Source of the DNA: Thermoplasmatales archaeon UBA509
GTDB lineage: Archaea; Thermoplasmatota; Thermoplasmata; Thermoplasmatales; Thermoplasmataceae
Assembly (NCBI GenBank): GCA_002498845.1
Contig: DAJC01000061.1
Location: 1 to 14,880, forward strand
Length of the DNA stretch: 14,880 bases
Reading direction: 5' to 3'
The notes under the pieces are model-generated. The model was not told the DNA's origin. It saw only the letters and a program-made list of their open reading frames with translations, and made no database searches. Positions within the stretch are counted from its first letter, which is position 1. The number at the start of each line of letters is the position of its first letter. The translations under genes were made by a program, and so were the position numbers. Below are positions 6,273 through 13,443 of this stretch, one piece after another.

Positions 6273-7198
6273 TCTATGACCTCCGCAACATCCTTCATGC
6301 CGGGCACGTACGGCTTCAGGTTCTGGTAGCAGAGCGGGCAGGCAACCATGACATTCTGTGATACTGAGAGCAGCTTCTCAGCCCTGTACTTTGCTATGCT
6401 GTCGCTGAGTTCCATATTGACTGGCCCCAGAGGCCCACCGCAGCATGTTCCCAGGTCCCGGCCTGTGACCATCCTGTCCTCAATTAACTCAACTCCTGCT
6501 GTATCTGCAATTTCCCTTATCCTGCCTCCAATGGTGTCGTATCTGGTATACAGGCACGGATCGTGGAAGACGAATTTTCCTCTGCCAGAGTATTTCTGGA
6601 TCCGGGTCAGGTAATTGTGAACATCTATGTCTGAACCGAAATGTTCCTTCAGCCTTTTCATTGCATTTGTTGTGTGTGGATCCACAGTTATTACCTGCTT
6701 TACGCCATGATCTTTCATCAGTTTCAGCACCCTTGATCCGTATTCCCAGAACTGATCCAGCATGCCAAGTTCCAGCAGCAATCCCCCACTGTAAGGCTCA
6801 TCGTCGTACAGATAGCCATGATCAATGCCGTTCTTCAGAAGCAGGTTGGATATGTTTGAAAGAATCCTGTAGCCCCTCCTGAGATCATCTTTATCAGGCT
6901 TGATGAAGAATTTCCCCAATGATGCAAGCCTTGCCGATCCCCCCATCCTTGCAAAGGTTGAGAGATGCTTCTCATATGCCCTGAAGAGGCTGGAAAGCTG
7001 GTACATGAATGATGTGTATATGATTGTGTCCCCACCCTTTTTTAGTGTATCGGTCCAGGCACTGCATACTGACCTGTCAATGGGAAAAGGCACATAGTTC
7101 TTCATGAGGGAATCCATCATCACATCCCGTATACTTTCAAGCTGCTGGAACATCTGCTTGCCTGACTTATCAAATCCTGCCCTGTCCTCTGCGCTCAT
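6269..7198 (-). CDS. lutA: LutA/GlpC-like CCG-domain iron-sulfur protein with degenerate N-terminal half
   Basis: The C-terminal CCG domain is intact: FHDPCLYTRY (211-220, C215), GTCCGGPLG (250-258, C252 and C253) and ACPLCYQN (286-293, C287 and C290). Such domains bind the cubane or noncubane iron-sulfur cluster of LutA, GlpC and HdrB/D proteins. The N-terminal copy still has the fold-like patterns IIYTSFMYQ (59-67) and EPYSGGLLLELG (134-145). The expected cysteines are replaced, F64 where 'TxCMY' would have Cys and Tyr/Ser where 'CCG' would be. It therefore probably binds a single cluster. At 309 aa it is longer than LutA of about 240 aa. GGTGA lies just before ATG 7198. It starts 43 bases after the hydrolase gene and is coupled to LutB, and most likely acts with it in lactate oxidation. 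Confidence 0.75.
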   Translation of the reverse strand: MSAEDRAGFDKSGKQMFQQLESIRDVMMDSLMKNYVPFPIDRSVCSAWTDTLKKGGDTIIYTSFMYQLSSLFRAYEKHLSTFARMGGSARLASLGKFFIKPDKDDLRRGYRILSNISNLLLKNGIDHGYLYDDEPYSGGLLLELGMLDQFWEYGSRVLKLMKDHGVKQVITVDPHTTNAMKRLKEHFGSDIDVHNYLTRIQKYSGRGKFVFHDPCLYTRYDTIGGRIREIADTAGVELIEDRMVTGRDLGTCCGGPLGPVNMELSDSIAKYRAEKLLSVSQNVMVACPLCYQNLKPYVPGMKDVAEVIE

Positions 7199-7241
7199 GT
7201 CACTTCACCATCCTGAACTTCGGGAATGCTTACCATCTGAA

Positions 7242-8111
7242 TCATGAAAATGTGTTCTCAAGCATGCCAAGCCCCTCTATCTCTATTGATACCCTGTCGC
7301 CGCTCCTGATCCACACCCTCCTGTCCTCAGGCATCCCAAGTATTACGCCCTCGGGGGTTCCTGTGGAGATTATGTCACCGGGATACAGCGTCATGAATCT
7401 GGAAATGTAGCTGATGAGGTAAGAGCATGAAAATATCATGTATGAAGTATCAGAATCCTGCCTGATCTCGCCATTGAGTTTTGTCCTTATGGAAAGCTTC
7501 TGCGGATCCCTGATCTCATCTGCAGTTGTTATGAACGGCCCGCATGGATAGAATCCATCGCCGGTTTTCCCAAGAAGCCACTGTGAGGTCCTGAACTGCA
7601 GATCCCTTGCGGATAGGTCATTGCCTATGAAATAGCCAAACACATGATCAAGAGCATCCGATTCTCTTATGTTGCTTCCTTTCTTTCCGATGACTATGCC
7701 AAGTTCACCTTCGTAATCAAACTGCTTCGTTTCCTTTGATATCGTTATGATATCACCAGATCCTGCAAGAGAATTCGAATATTTGCTGAACAGCACTGGA
7801 CTTTCAGGAATCTTGCCCCTGGTTTCCTCAACATGACTTCTATAATTAAGGCCGACGCAGATTATTTTCTGCGGCTGCATTACAACAGGTGCAAATGATA
7901 TTTTTCCGTCTTTGATCTGACCGGTCTCAGAACCCTGATCCGCCAGTGCAGCGACTGTACGGAGCATTTCTGGATTCCGGATTATATCATCCGTAACAGC
8001 ATTTCCATACTTTTCCTGAAACCCTTTAACTGAAGACAGGGGGATAATTCTATCCCCTTTTGCCACTGCAACCTGAATCTTACCACCAATCCTTACATTT
8101 CCTATCTTCAT
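7242..8111 (-). CDS. Fumarylacetoacetate-hydrolase-family enzyme, probable 2,4-diketo-3-deoxy-L-rhamnonate (or fuconate) hydrolase
   Basis: Numbered from ATG 8111 the protein has 289 residues. An N-terminal beta region (1-75) is followed by the FAH catalytic domain: CVGLNYRSHVEE (85-96, H93), FSKYSNSLAG (108-117) and DYEGELGIVIG (132-142) with metal ligands E134 and E136. FIGNDLSARD (161-170) carries D165, and the domain closes with GDIISTGTPEGV (245-256). The spacing of the E-x-E and D ligands matches Mg-dependent FAH-family hydrolases. In the diketo-hydrolase pathway such an enzyme splits 2,4-diketo-3-deoxy-L-rhamnonate or -fuconate into pyruvate and L-lactate. An upstream in-frame start at 8156 lies inside the previous gene. 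ATG 8111 is four bases after the dehydrogenase stop and is preceded by GAGG. The specific substrate is inferred from the neighbouring dehydrogenase, Lut proteins and mutarotase. Confidence 0.8.
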   Translation of the reverse strand: MKIGNVRIGGKIQVAVAKGDRIIPLSSVKGFQEKYGNAVTDDIIRNPEMLRTVAALADQGSETGQIKDGKISFAPVVMQPQKIICVGLNYRSHVEETRGKIPESPVLFSKYSNSLAGSGDIITISKETKQFDYEGELGIVIGKKGSNIRESDALDHVFGYFIGNDLSARDLQFRTSQWLLGKTGDGFYPCGPFITTADEIRDPQKLSIRTKLNGEIRQDSDTSYMIFSCSYLISYISRFMTLYPGDIISTGTPEGVILGMPEDRRVWIRSGDRVSIEIEGLGMLENTFS

Positions 8112-8115
8112 TGTA

Positions 8116-9120
8116 TCAGGCCTCTGATGAGAGAATAATCTTTGAGAATGGCGCATCCGGCTTGAGCTGTTCCATGAAGGATTCGTTGCCCCTTTCCAGA
8201 TCCCTCACGTCATACCAGTTCCTGTGGCTGCTGAGGAATCCTGAATTTATGAGACCGGCTGATCTCCTGTAATCATCATCGGTGTAGCAGAATGACCCGG
8301 AAATGCTGATCTCGTTCCTGACAATCATGTTTCCGGGAACATCAGCATCCGGCTCATGAAGCCCCACAAACATTACCCGCCCTCCTGATTCGGCGGAATT
8401 TATGGCATATTTCCTTGTTGCCTTCAGACCCACCGCATCAATGACTATATCGTACTTTTCCGCGCCTGTATTGCTGCCCTTCTTTGGCGCTGATGGATCA
8501 ATGAGTACGTCAGCTCCCCAGTCTCTGCTCCATTCAAGCCTGTGCTGGTTCGTCTCTGACACTGCAATGGACGTTGCACCAAAAAGCTTCAGGACCGCTG
8601 TGGCCATGAGCCCTATGGTACCTGCGCCAATGACGAGAGCCCTGTCACCCGGTTCTACAAGAGATTTCCTCACCGCATGAAACGCTGTGGCAAGTGGCTC
8701 AGTCAGTGAACCCATGAGCAGATCGTCAGTAAGGTAGCATGAAGATGCCGGTACGGCCACGAATTCAGCGAAAGAACCGGGAAAGTTCACGCCGATTATC
8801 TTTCGCTCAGGGCACAGCTGGCGATCTCCCCTGCGGCAGAATCTGCACTTTCCGCATGTCACAAGGGGGTTGACTGTGACCCTTTTCCCCACCAGGTACT
8901 CGTCCTCAGAAGAGGCTGCCTTAATTACAGTACCTGAAAACTCGTGCCCCATGACACTGGGAGGTTTCCTGAGCTCGTTCTGCCCAACGTAGGCAGAAAG
9001 TTCAGAACCGCATATGCCTGTGAATGCCACCCTCAGAAGCACCCATCCCGGCTTCAGTGCAGGCTCCTGCATTTCCCTGACTTTCATTTCCTTTATGTTT
9101 GACCATTCCAGGGCTTTCAT
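8116..9120 (-). CDS. Zinc-dependent alcohol dehydrogenase (MDR family), probable 2-keto-3-deoxy-L-rhamnonate/fuconate dehydrogenase
   Basis: This 334-residue medium-chain dehydrogenase has both zinc sites. The catalytic ligands are C37 (in TGICGSE), H59-E60 (MGHEFSG) and E141 (SLTEPLA). The structural ligands are C89, C92, C95 and C103 in the CGKCRFC...QLC loop. The Rossmann glycine motif is GAGTIG (165-170), and E189 after the second strand suggests NAD preference, though this is a guess. It is the first gene of the operon with the FAH hydrolase and the Lut pair. That placement suits oxidation of the C4 hydroxyl of the 2-keto-3-deoxy sugar acid; a sugar 1-dehydrogenase role is the alternative. 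ATG 9120 lies about 22 bases from a TTTTAAA box, so the message may be leaderless. The opposite strand carries the HTH_10 regulator. Confidence 0.85.
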   Translation of the reverse strand: MKALEWSNIKEMKVREMQEPALKPGWVLLRVAFTGICGSELSAYVGQNELRKPPSVMGHEFSGTVIKAASSEDEYLVGKRVTVNPLVTCGKCRFCRRGDRQLCPERKIIGVNFPGSFAEFVAVPASSCYLTDDLLMGSLTEPLATAFHAVRKSLVEPGDRALVIGAGTIGLMATAVLKLFGATSIAVSETNQHRLEWSRDWGADVLIDPSAPKKGSNTGAEKYDIVIDAVGLKATRKYAINSAESGGRVMFVGLHEPDADVPGNMIVRNEISISGSFCYTDDDYRRSAGLINSGFLSSHRNWYDVRDLERGNESFMEQLKPDAPFSKIILSSEA

Positions 9121-9232
9121 GTGATCATCAAGAGAGTTTAAAATTGCTAGATAAACGTGATCCTGAACCTGTGCGACATGTGAAAATATTTTATCTTAGA
9201 AACATTTTAATTGCAGTGCACATTGCTAATCC
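9121..9232. promoter_or_regulatory. Divergent promoter region of the sugar operon and its regulator
   Basis: On the minus strand TTTTAAA (9143-9137) lies about 20-23 bases before ATG 9120. TAGCAAT sits directly upstream of it, in the BRE position. On the plus strand ATTTTAA (9204-9210) lies about 25 bases before ATG 9233. AAAATATTTT (9183-9192) is a perfect 10-bp palindrome between the two promoters. GTGATC occurs at 9121 and 9157, and ATTGCTA at 9143 and 9222. Any of these could be the binding site of the adjacent regulator. Confidence 0.45.
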
Positions 9233-9943
9233 ATGAAGATTTCCGCCGGAAACAACAGCCGGTACATCCTGGTGCAGTTCAAGATCAGGCATGAAGGATG
9301 CTGGTCCAACTCACTGGCTGAAACGGGAAGCATCGCTCATACAATAATCATAAAGCCGTTCAAGGACAGGAATTATGTGTTCGGAGCAATAGAGGTCCAG
9401 TCTGAGTTTCTCAAGGGCTTCAGGCTCTTTTACAACGGGTTCAGGCATTCCGGATCCATAAGGGAGGTAATGCAGCTTGACGCTGTGGACAGCAGGAGAA
9501 AACTTTACAGGATCATTTTCAGGGAGAAGTATGAGGACATGGTGTCCACAGTTATGTACGAGCATTCATCACTGTTCCAGAGCGATTTCATTGACGGAAC
9601 AGGCGAGGAGATTGTTGCCATCCTCCCGCAGGACGATGTTCATGATGCCAGAAGGGAGCTTGAAAATCTCGGTGAGCTGTCCTATTTTAAGGTGAGGGAC
9701 GTTAACATAGATGATTTCGTAAGCACTAACCTTGACCTGACCCCGCAGGAAAGGCATGCGCTACACTGGGCTCATTCCTCGGGCTACTATGAAGTACCAA
9801 GGCAGGTGCACCTTGAGGATGTTGCTGCAAAGGTGGGGCTTTCAAAATCTGCGCTTGCTGAAGCTCTGAGAAAGGCAGAGAGCAAGGTCATAACAAAGTG
9901 GGAATCTGAACATATGTTTCTTCATGGCCTCTTCTCAAAATAA
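9233..9943 (+). CDS. HTH_10 (bacterio-opsin-activator-type) transcriptional regulator
   Basis: Residues about 168-220 form the archaeal HTH_10 domain: LTPQERHALHWAHSSGYYEVP, then HLEDVAAKVGLSKSALAEALRKAESKVI, which holds the helix-turn-helix. Residues 1-165 form an alpha/beta effector or dimerisation region typical of Bat-like regulators, without a recognisable named sensor. ATG 9233 is about 25 bases from a TATA-like ATTTTAA. The gene is transcribed away from the dehydrogenase-hydrolase-Lut operon and lies next to the mutarotase gene. It is therefore the best candidate for the sugar-responsive regulator of this locus. Whether it activates or represses, and which metabolite it senses, cannot be read from the sequence. 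Confidence 0.85.
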   Translation: MKISAGNNSRYILVQFKIRHEGCWSNSLAETGSIAHTIIIKPFKDRNYVFGAIEVQSEFLKGFRLFYNGFRHSGSIREVMQLDAVDSRRKLYRIIFREKYEDMVSTVMYEHSSLFQSDFIDGTGEEIVAILPQDDVHDARRELENLGELSYFKVRDVNIDDFVSTNLDLTPQERHALHWAHSSGYYEVPRQVHLEDVAAKVGLSKSALAEALRKAESKVITKWESEHMFLHGLFSK

Positions 9944-10012
9944 CATCCAGCAACCCATTTTTCCCTGTATATGAATTCTGCAATTGTTATTGCCGTAACT
10001 GTGCTGGACAAC

Positions 10013-10029
10013 TGTTATATGGATGCATC
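10013..10029 (+). promoter_or_regulatory. TATA box and palindrome before the mutarotase gene
   Basis: TTATAT (10015-10020) is centred about 25 bases before ATG 10043, fitting a leaderless transcript. GATGCATC (10022-10029) is a perfect 8-bp palindrome immediately downstream, between TATA box and start. A protein bound there would block initiation. Confidence 0.4.
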
Positions 10030-10042
10030 ATAATTCTTCAAC

Positions 10043-10348
10043 ATGAGGTACGCCTTTCATCTCACAATACGGAATGGAATGGAGGATGAATACGACAGGA
10101 GGCATGCAGCGGTCTGGGATGACATGAAGAAAATGCTCAAGGATGCAGGTATTTCAAATTATTCTATTTTCAGGGACGGCACTCATGTATTCGGCTACTG
10201 GGAATGCGAGGATCTCGGCAGGACACTTGCATCCGTAAACAGCAGTGAGGTCAATGCCAGATGGCAGGAATACATGAATGATGTTATTGCAACATCGCCT
10301 TCAGAAAGAACCTCGGATGGCATGAGGGAAGTATTCCGGCTGGACTGA
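10043..10348 (+). CDS. rhaM: L-rhamnose mutarotase (RhaM/DUF718 family)
   Basis: This 101-residue protein matches RhaM over its whole length. DEYDRRHAAVWDDM (15-28) includes Y17 and the catalytic-type H21. ISNYSIFRDG (37-46), HVFGYWECED (48-57), ARWQEYM (72-78) and the C-terminal REVFRLD complete the match. RhaM interconverts alpha and beta anomers of L-rhamnose and acts as a small cytoplasmic dimer. The second Trp of the bacterial RWWxYM motif is Gln here. The gene stands between the HTH_10 regulator and the convergent SDR gene. It implies that the locus uses L-rhamnose or a close 6-deoxyhexose such as L-fucose, and it would supply the anomer used by the sugar dehydrogenase. Confidence 0.88.
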   Translation: MRYAFHLTIRNGMEDEYDRRHAAVWDDMKKMLKDAGISNYSIFRDGTHVFGYWECEDLGRTLASVNSSEVNARWQEYMNDVIATSPSERTSDGMREVFRLD

Positions 10349-10401
10349 ACGGGACGTTTTCAATATGGAACACGTTGAAACGATGCCCGAATCTTAGTTC
10401 A

Positions 10402-10430
10402 CGGGATTCCCGGAAAGTTAAAAATAAAAC
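10402..10430. terminator. Hairpin and T-rich tract between convergent mutarotase and SDR genes
   Basis: CGGGATTCCCG (10402-10412) is a short perfect hairpin. Beside it the minus strand reads a T-rich tract (TTTTATTTTTAACTTT, about 10429-10414), about 50 bases after the SDR stop. The tract is the kind of U-rich signal that ends archaeal transcripts, so it likely terminates the SDR message. Whether it also ends the mutarotase transcript is less clear. Confidence 0.4.
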
Positions 10431-10479
10431 TGGAATGGGTGAAACATTGCCATCAGTTGAAATTTATTCTGAGTATATA

Positions 10480-11247
10480 TCACTGGAGATTGACCAGCAT
10501 TCCACCGTCTGCAAGGAGTTCAGTTCCTGTTACGTAGGTATTCCGATCTGACAGCAGGAAGAGGGCAGGCTCCACCATATCTTCAGGGTGGCCAAGTCGT
10601 TTCACTGCAGTCCTGCTCTCCATGTATTTTCTCTTCTCCGTGTTGGAAAGATCCTCGGCATTGATGTCAGTCAGTATGGTTCCTGGCTCAAGGCTGTTCA
10701 CCAGTATTTCATGCTTTCCGAGGACTATTGCCAGCGAATGCACAAGCCCGTTCAGTCCGGACTTTGTTATGGTATAATGTGTCTGGAATTCCCCTCCCAC
10801 AATTGCGCTTATGGAACTGATAAAGAGTATTCTTCCTTTGGTACCGGATTCAATCATTTTTCTGGCAACAGCCTGCGTGATGAAATAATGGCTTTCAACG
10901 TTTACTTTCATCACTGTTTCGAACAGTCTGACATCAATGTCAAAAAAATCCCTGAATGGACATATTCCAGCATTGTTGACCAAAACGTCCACATGCCCCA
11001 TCTGCTTTTCAACGAAGTTAATGAGAGACGGTACTTCTTCAATATTGCTCTGGTCTATCCTGAATTTGTAAGCTTTTTGTCTGAATTTTTCAGCTTCCTT
11101 GATGAATGTGTTAGCTTCGCTGTCATGGGATGAATAGGTAATGCATACGTCTGCACCCTCGCGTGCAAGGCCAAGGGCTATTGCCCTCCCTATTCCCCTT
11201 GATCCGCCTGTGACAAGAGCCTTTTTTCCTTTGAATCGATCTGTCAT
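10480..11247 (-). CDS. Short-chain dehydrogenase (SDR), probable L-rhamnose (or L-fucose) 1-dehydrogenase
   Basis: Numbered from ATG 11247 the protein has 255 residues and all classical SDR marks. These are TGGSRGIG (13-20) for the cofactor, NNAG (91-94), catalytic S145 with Y158 and K162 (YTITK), and LADGGM near the C-terminus. An NADP-specific SDR L-rhamnose dehydrogenase is known from Thermoplasma acidophilum, and the neighbouring mutarotase supports the same role here, giving rhamnonolactone. Fucose dehydrogenase or a generic 3-oxoacyl-type reductase are alternatives. Two TTG codons precede the ATG in frame. I chose the ATG because AGGAG lies ten bases before it, unlike the leaderless neighbours. 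The gene is convergent with the mutarotase gene. Confidence 0.75.
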   Translation of the reverse strand: MTDRFKGKKALVTGGSRGIGRAIALGLAREGADVCITYSSHDSEANTFIKEAEKFRQKAYKFRIDQSNIEEVPSLINFVEKQMGHVDVLVNNAGICPFRDFFDIDVRLFETVMKVNVESHYFITQAVARKMIESGTKGRILFISSISAIVGGEFQTHYTITKSGLNGLVHSLAIVLGKHEILVNSLEPGTILTDINAEDLSNTEKRKYMESRTAVKRLGHPEDMVEPALFLLSDRNTYVTGTELLADGGMLVNLQ

Positions 11248-11256
11248 GTTCAACAA

Positions 11257-11930
11257 TCTCCTAGTAAAATAAGAATGGATGAGTATTAGCCACTAACCAT
11301 TTCGCAATTCTGCCGCAACATTCTGACATCAAATTCATGTTACTTGAAGAAACTTCCCGGATACCAATTATCAACATATGAAAGAATTTAGAATATAATA
11401 TATTTAGATGTTCCCGAACAGGTGCACTAATACGAATTATCGGTTTTAATCTTCCTTAAAGTAGTTTATCTTTTCGCATGTAGTTGGAGTAATTAATTCA
11501 AATATTCTTATATTCCTATAAACAAAAAACAATTCTGATTGCACGACCAGATCCAGATACTCCCGCCTTGTCAAACTATCCTAACACTTCATTAATTTAG
11601 TTAGGAATATTTCAACCATATTTTCTCTAATTGCGATTCATCCTTCTACAACATACAAATTCGTCAAAGTCCGCAATAAAATGTGCATGATTTACCTAGA
11701 CTGAGTTCAATGTTCATTCATGTAGATACTTAATGCCCCATTTTGTGCGAATTTTTTTAGGCAAATCTAGCAAAATCTGAGATTAATGAAGGGATTGTTG
11801 ATTTAATGGATGAAGTCGTTAATCTAAGTATACTAGTAATAGTAAGAAAATCGCAAAAATAATTTGAATTAGCGGTCACAATATAAACTGTAATCATGAA
11901 ACAATATATGGATGTTAGAATGGGTTGTGA
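11257..11930. other. AT-rich stretch without a convincing gene
   Basis: This stretch is AT-rich, with many stops in all frames, and I see no tRNA or other known RNA gene. One protein-like open segment lies at 11761-11862 on the plus strand (33 codons, stop at both ends, including INEGIVDLMDEVVNLSILVI). It has a possible ATG only in its middle at 11806. It may be a remnant of a lost gene. Confidence 0.3.
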
Positions 11931-11940
11931 ACTATATAAG
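11931..11940 (+). promoter_or_regulatory. TATA box upstream of the transporter-hydrolase operon
   Basis: ACTATATAAG is the strongest TATA-like sequence in the AT-rich gap. It would start transcription near 11960. That leaves about 10 bases before ATG 11972 of the small ORF, or an untranslated leader of about 140 bases before the transporter ATG at 12100. Confidence 0.4.
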
Positions 11941-11971
11941 AAATGTCGGAGTTTGACTTAAATTCATACAA

Positions 11972-12094
11972 ATGGAAAAAATACATTACGCTCATTTAAT
12001 TTACAAAGGACGCACAATTTGTACGTATTCGAGCACTAATTGGTTTTCCGAACCTGTCTGGAACAATATATCAATAGGCTTGTTGAATTTCTGA
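11972..12094 (+). CDS. Possible 40-aa small ORF preceding the transporter
   Basis: An ATG at 11972, about 35 bases after a strong TATA box, opens a 40-codon frame ending in TGA at 12092-12094. The peptide (MEKIHYAHLIYKGRTICTYS... ending ISIGLLNF) resembles nothing I know and has no clear membrane segment. Its stop lies five bases before ATG 12100 of the transporter, with GAGG spanning the stop, an arrangement typical of translational coupling. It could be a leader peptide, a small protein or chance. It overlaps the alternative TTG start of the transporter in another frame. Confidence 0.3.
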   Translation: MEKIHYAHLIYKGRTICTYSSTNWFSEPVWNNISIGLLNF

Positions 12095-12099
12095 GGAAT

Positions 12100-13443
12100 A
12101 TGCGAATATCAACAAGAGTAACGGTATTGGCAGGAATGGGTGGATTTTTAGATGGATACGATCTCATCGTCATATCAGGTGCAATTTCTTTAATTTCACT
12201 ATCATTCTCTATAACTTCATCAGCGATTAAAGGGCTTCTGATAGGCACTGCATTTTTGGGAGGTTTTTTTGGTGCAATATTTTTAGGAAAAGCAGTAGAT
12301 GTTTACGGACGAAGGCTTATGTTTCTCTATGATCTGGTGCTATTCATTGGAGGCATTCTTGTCTCTACATTGGCAATATCATTACCAATGTTGTTTGCAG
12401 GTAGATTTCTTATTGGTTTAGCAATCGGGGCTGATTTATCCGTTAGCTGGACATTGGTTTCTGAATATGCTCCTAAAGAAAGCAGGGGGTTTTTGCTTTC
12501 CGCCCAATTCATACTATGGGGAATTGGAGCAATAGTATCATATCTGGTTCTTGATGCTCTCTTGTTCACAGGAAATACTGCGTGGAGATATGCGTTTCTA
12601 ATAGCTATAATACCATCCATCGTTGTTCTAATTCTTCGTAGAAAAATACCTGAATCGCCAAGATGGCTTGCTTCGCATGGAGACTTGAGTCTGGCAGAGA
12701 AAGTTGTTAAAAATACGGGGGCTAGTATATCAGAAGAATCATTAAGGATTATAGATACAACAAAGAAAGAATACAGCACGATGTCTATCTTTAAAAAGAA
12801 ATATCTTAGGCTCAGTTCCGGTGTATTTATTGCCACTTTTCTTGCATTCTTCATAGCGGCTCCCTTAAACCTCTTTACGCCAGAGGTACTCAAACTAGTT
12901 GGTTTCACATCAGAACTTCACATTGCACTACTGGGATCAGCGTTTGTATGGGTTTTTAATATAGTTGGATTTACTGTTGGAGGTTTCCTAATTGACCGAA
13001 GTGGCAGGAAAATAGTGGGGATACTTGCTTTCTCAGTTGCAGCCTTTATTCTGTTAATGTTGTTTCTTGTTAAATTTCCCCCTCACTTATTCTTCGTTTT
13101 ATGGGTAGGAATTGAGTTTTTAGCAGCGTTTGGCGCATCGGTAACATGGGCCTGGGCTGCTGAACTCTTTCCAACGGCTGTTCGTGGATTTGCTATGGGC
13201 TTCAATAGTTCTGCAAATAGGATTTCTGGATTCTTTTCATCGTATATAATTGCTGTAATTATTGCGATTTCCATAGGCACATTATATCTCGTTAGCTTTA
13301 TAGTATCGGCGGCTATTGTACTAATAATAGCATTTTGGATTAACGTTGAATCGAAAAACAAAAATCTTGAAGATCTCTCTGAGGAATTAGTTGTTGGTAT
13401 GAGGCCGGTGAAAGACGCCGAAGAGAGTGGAGTGAAAGAATGA
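12100..13443 (+). CDS. MFS transporter, sugar-porter/metabolite:H+ symporter family
   Basis: Numbered from ATG 12100 the protein has 447 residues and about 12 hydrophobic membrane segments in two halves. Family motifs are FLDGYDL in helix 1, the loop 2-3 motif GKAVDVYGRR, IPESPRWLA after helix 6, the repeated loop IDRSGRK in the second half and ELFPTAVRG near helix 10. PESPRWL and the two G-x-x-D-x-x-GR-R/K motifs are typical of the sugar porter and related metabolite:H+ symporter groups. The substrate is unknown. An in-frame TTG at 12040 would add 20 residues; ATG 12100 is preferred because GAGG lies just before it. The stop overlaps the start of the hydrolase gene (ATGA), so the two are coupled and the hydrolase probably processes what the carrier imports. 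Confidence 0.85.
   Translation: MRISTRVTVLAGMGGFLDGYDLIVISGAISLISLSFSITSSAIKGLLIGTAFLGGFFGAIFLGKAVDVYGRRLMFLYDLVLFIGGILVSTLAISLPMLFAGRFLIGLAIGADLSVSWTLVSEYAPKESRGFLLSAQFILWGIGAIVSYLVLDALLFTGNTAWRYAFLIAIIPSIVVLILRRKIPESPRWLASHGDLSLAEKVVKNTGASISEESLRIIDTTKKEYSTMSIFKKKYLRLSSGVFIATFLAFFIAAPLNLFTPEVLKLVGFTSELHIALLGSAFVWVFNIVGFTVGGFLIDRSGRKIVGILAFSVAAFILLMLFLVKFPPHLFFVLWVGIEFLAAFGASVTWAWAAELFPTAVRGFAMGFNSSANRISGFFSSYIIAVIIAISIGTLYLVSFIVSAAIVLIIAFWINVESKNKNLEDLSEELVVGMRPVKDAEESGVKE

Noticed and set aside
12327..12908. Minus-strand 193-codon ORF inside the transporter gene
   Set aside because: Reverse-strand shadow of membrane-protein codons. The plus-strand frame has all MFS motifs.
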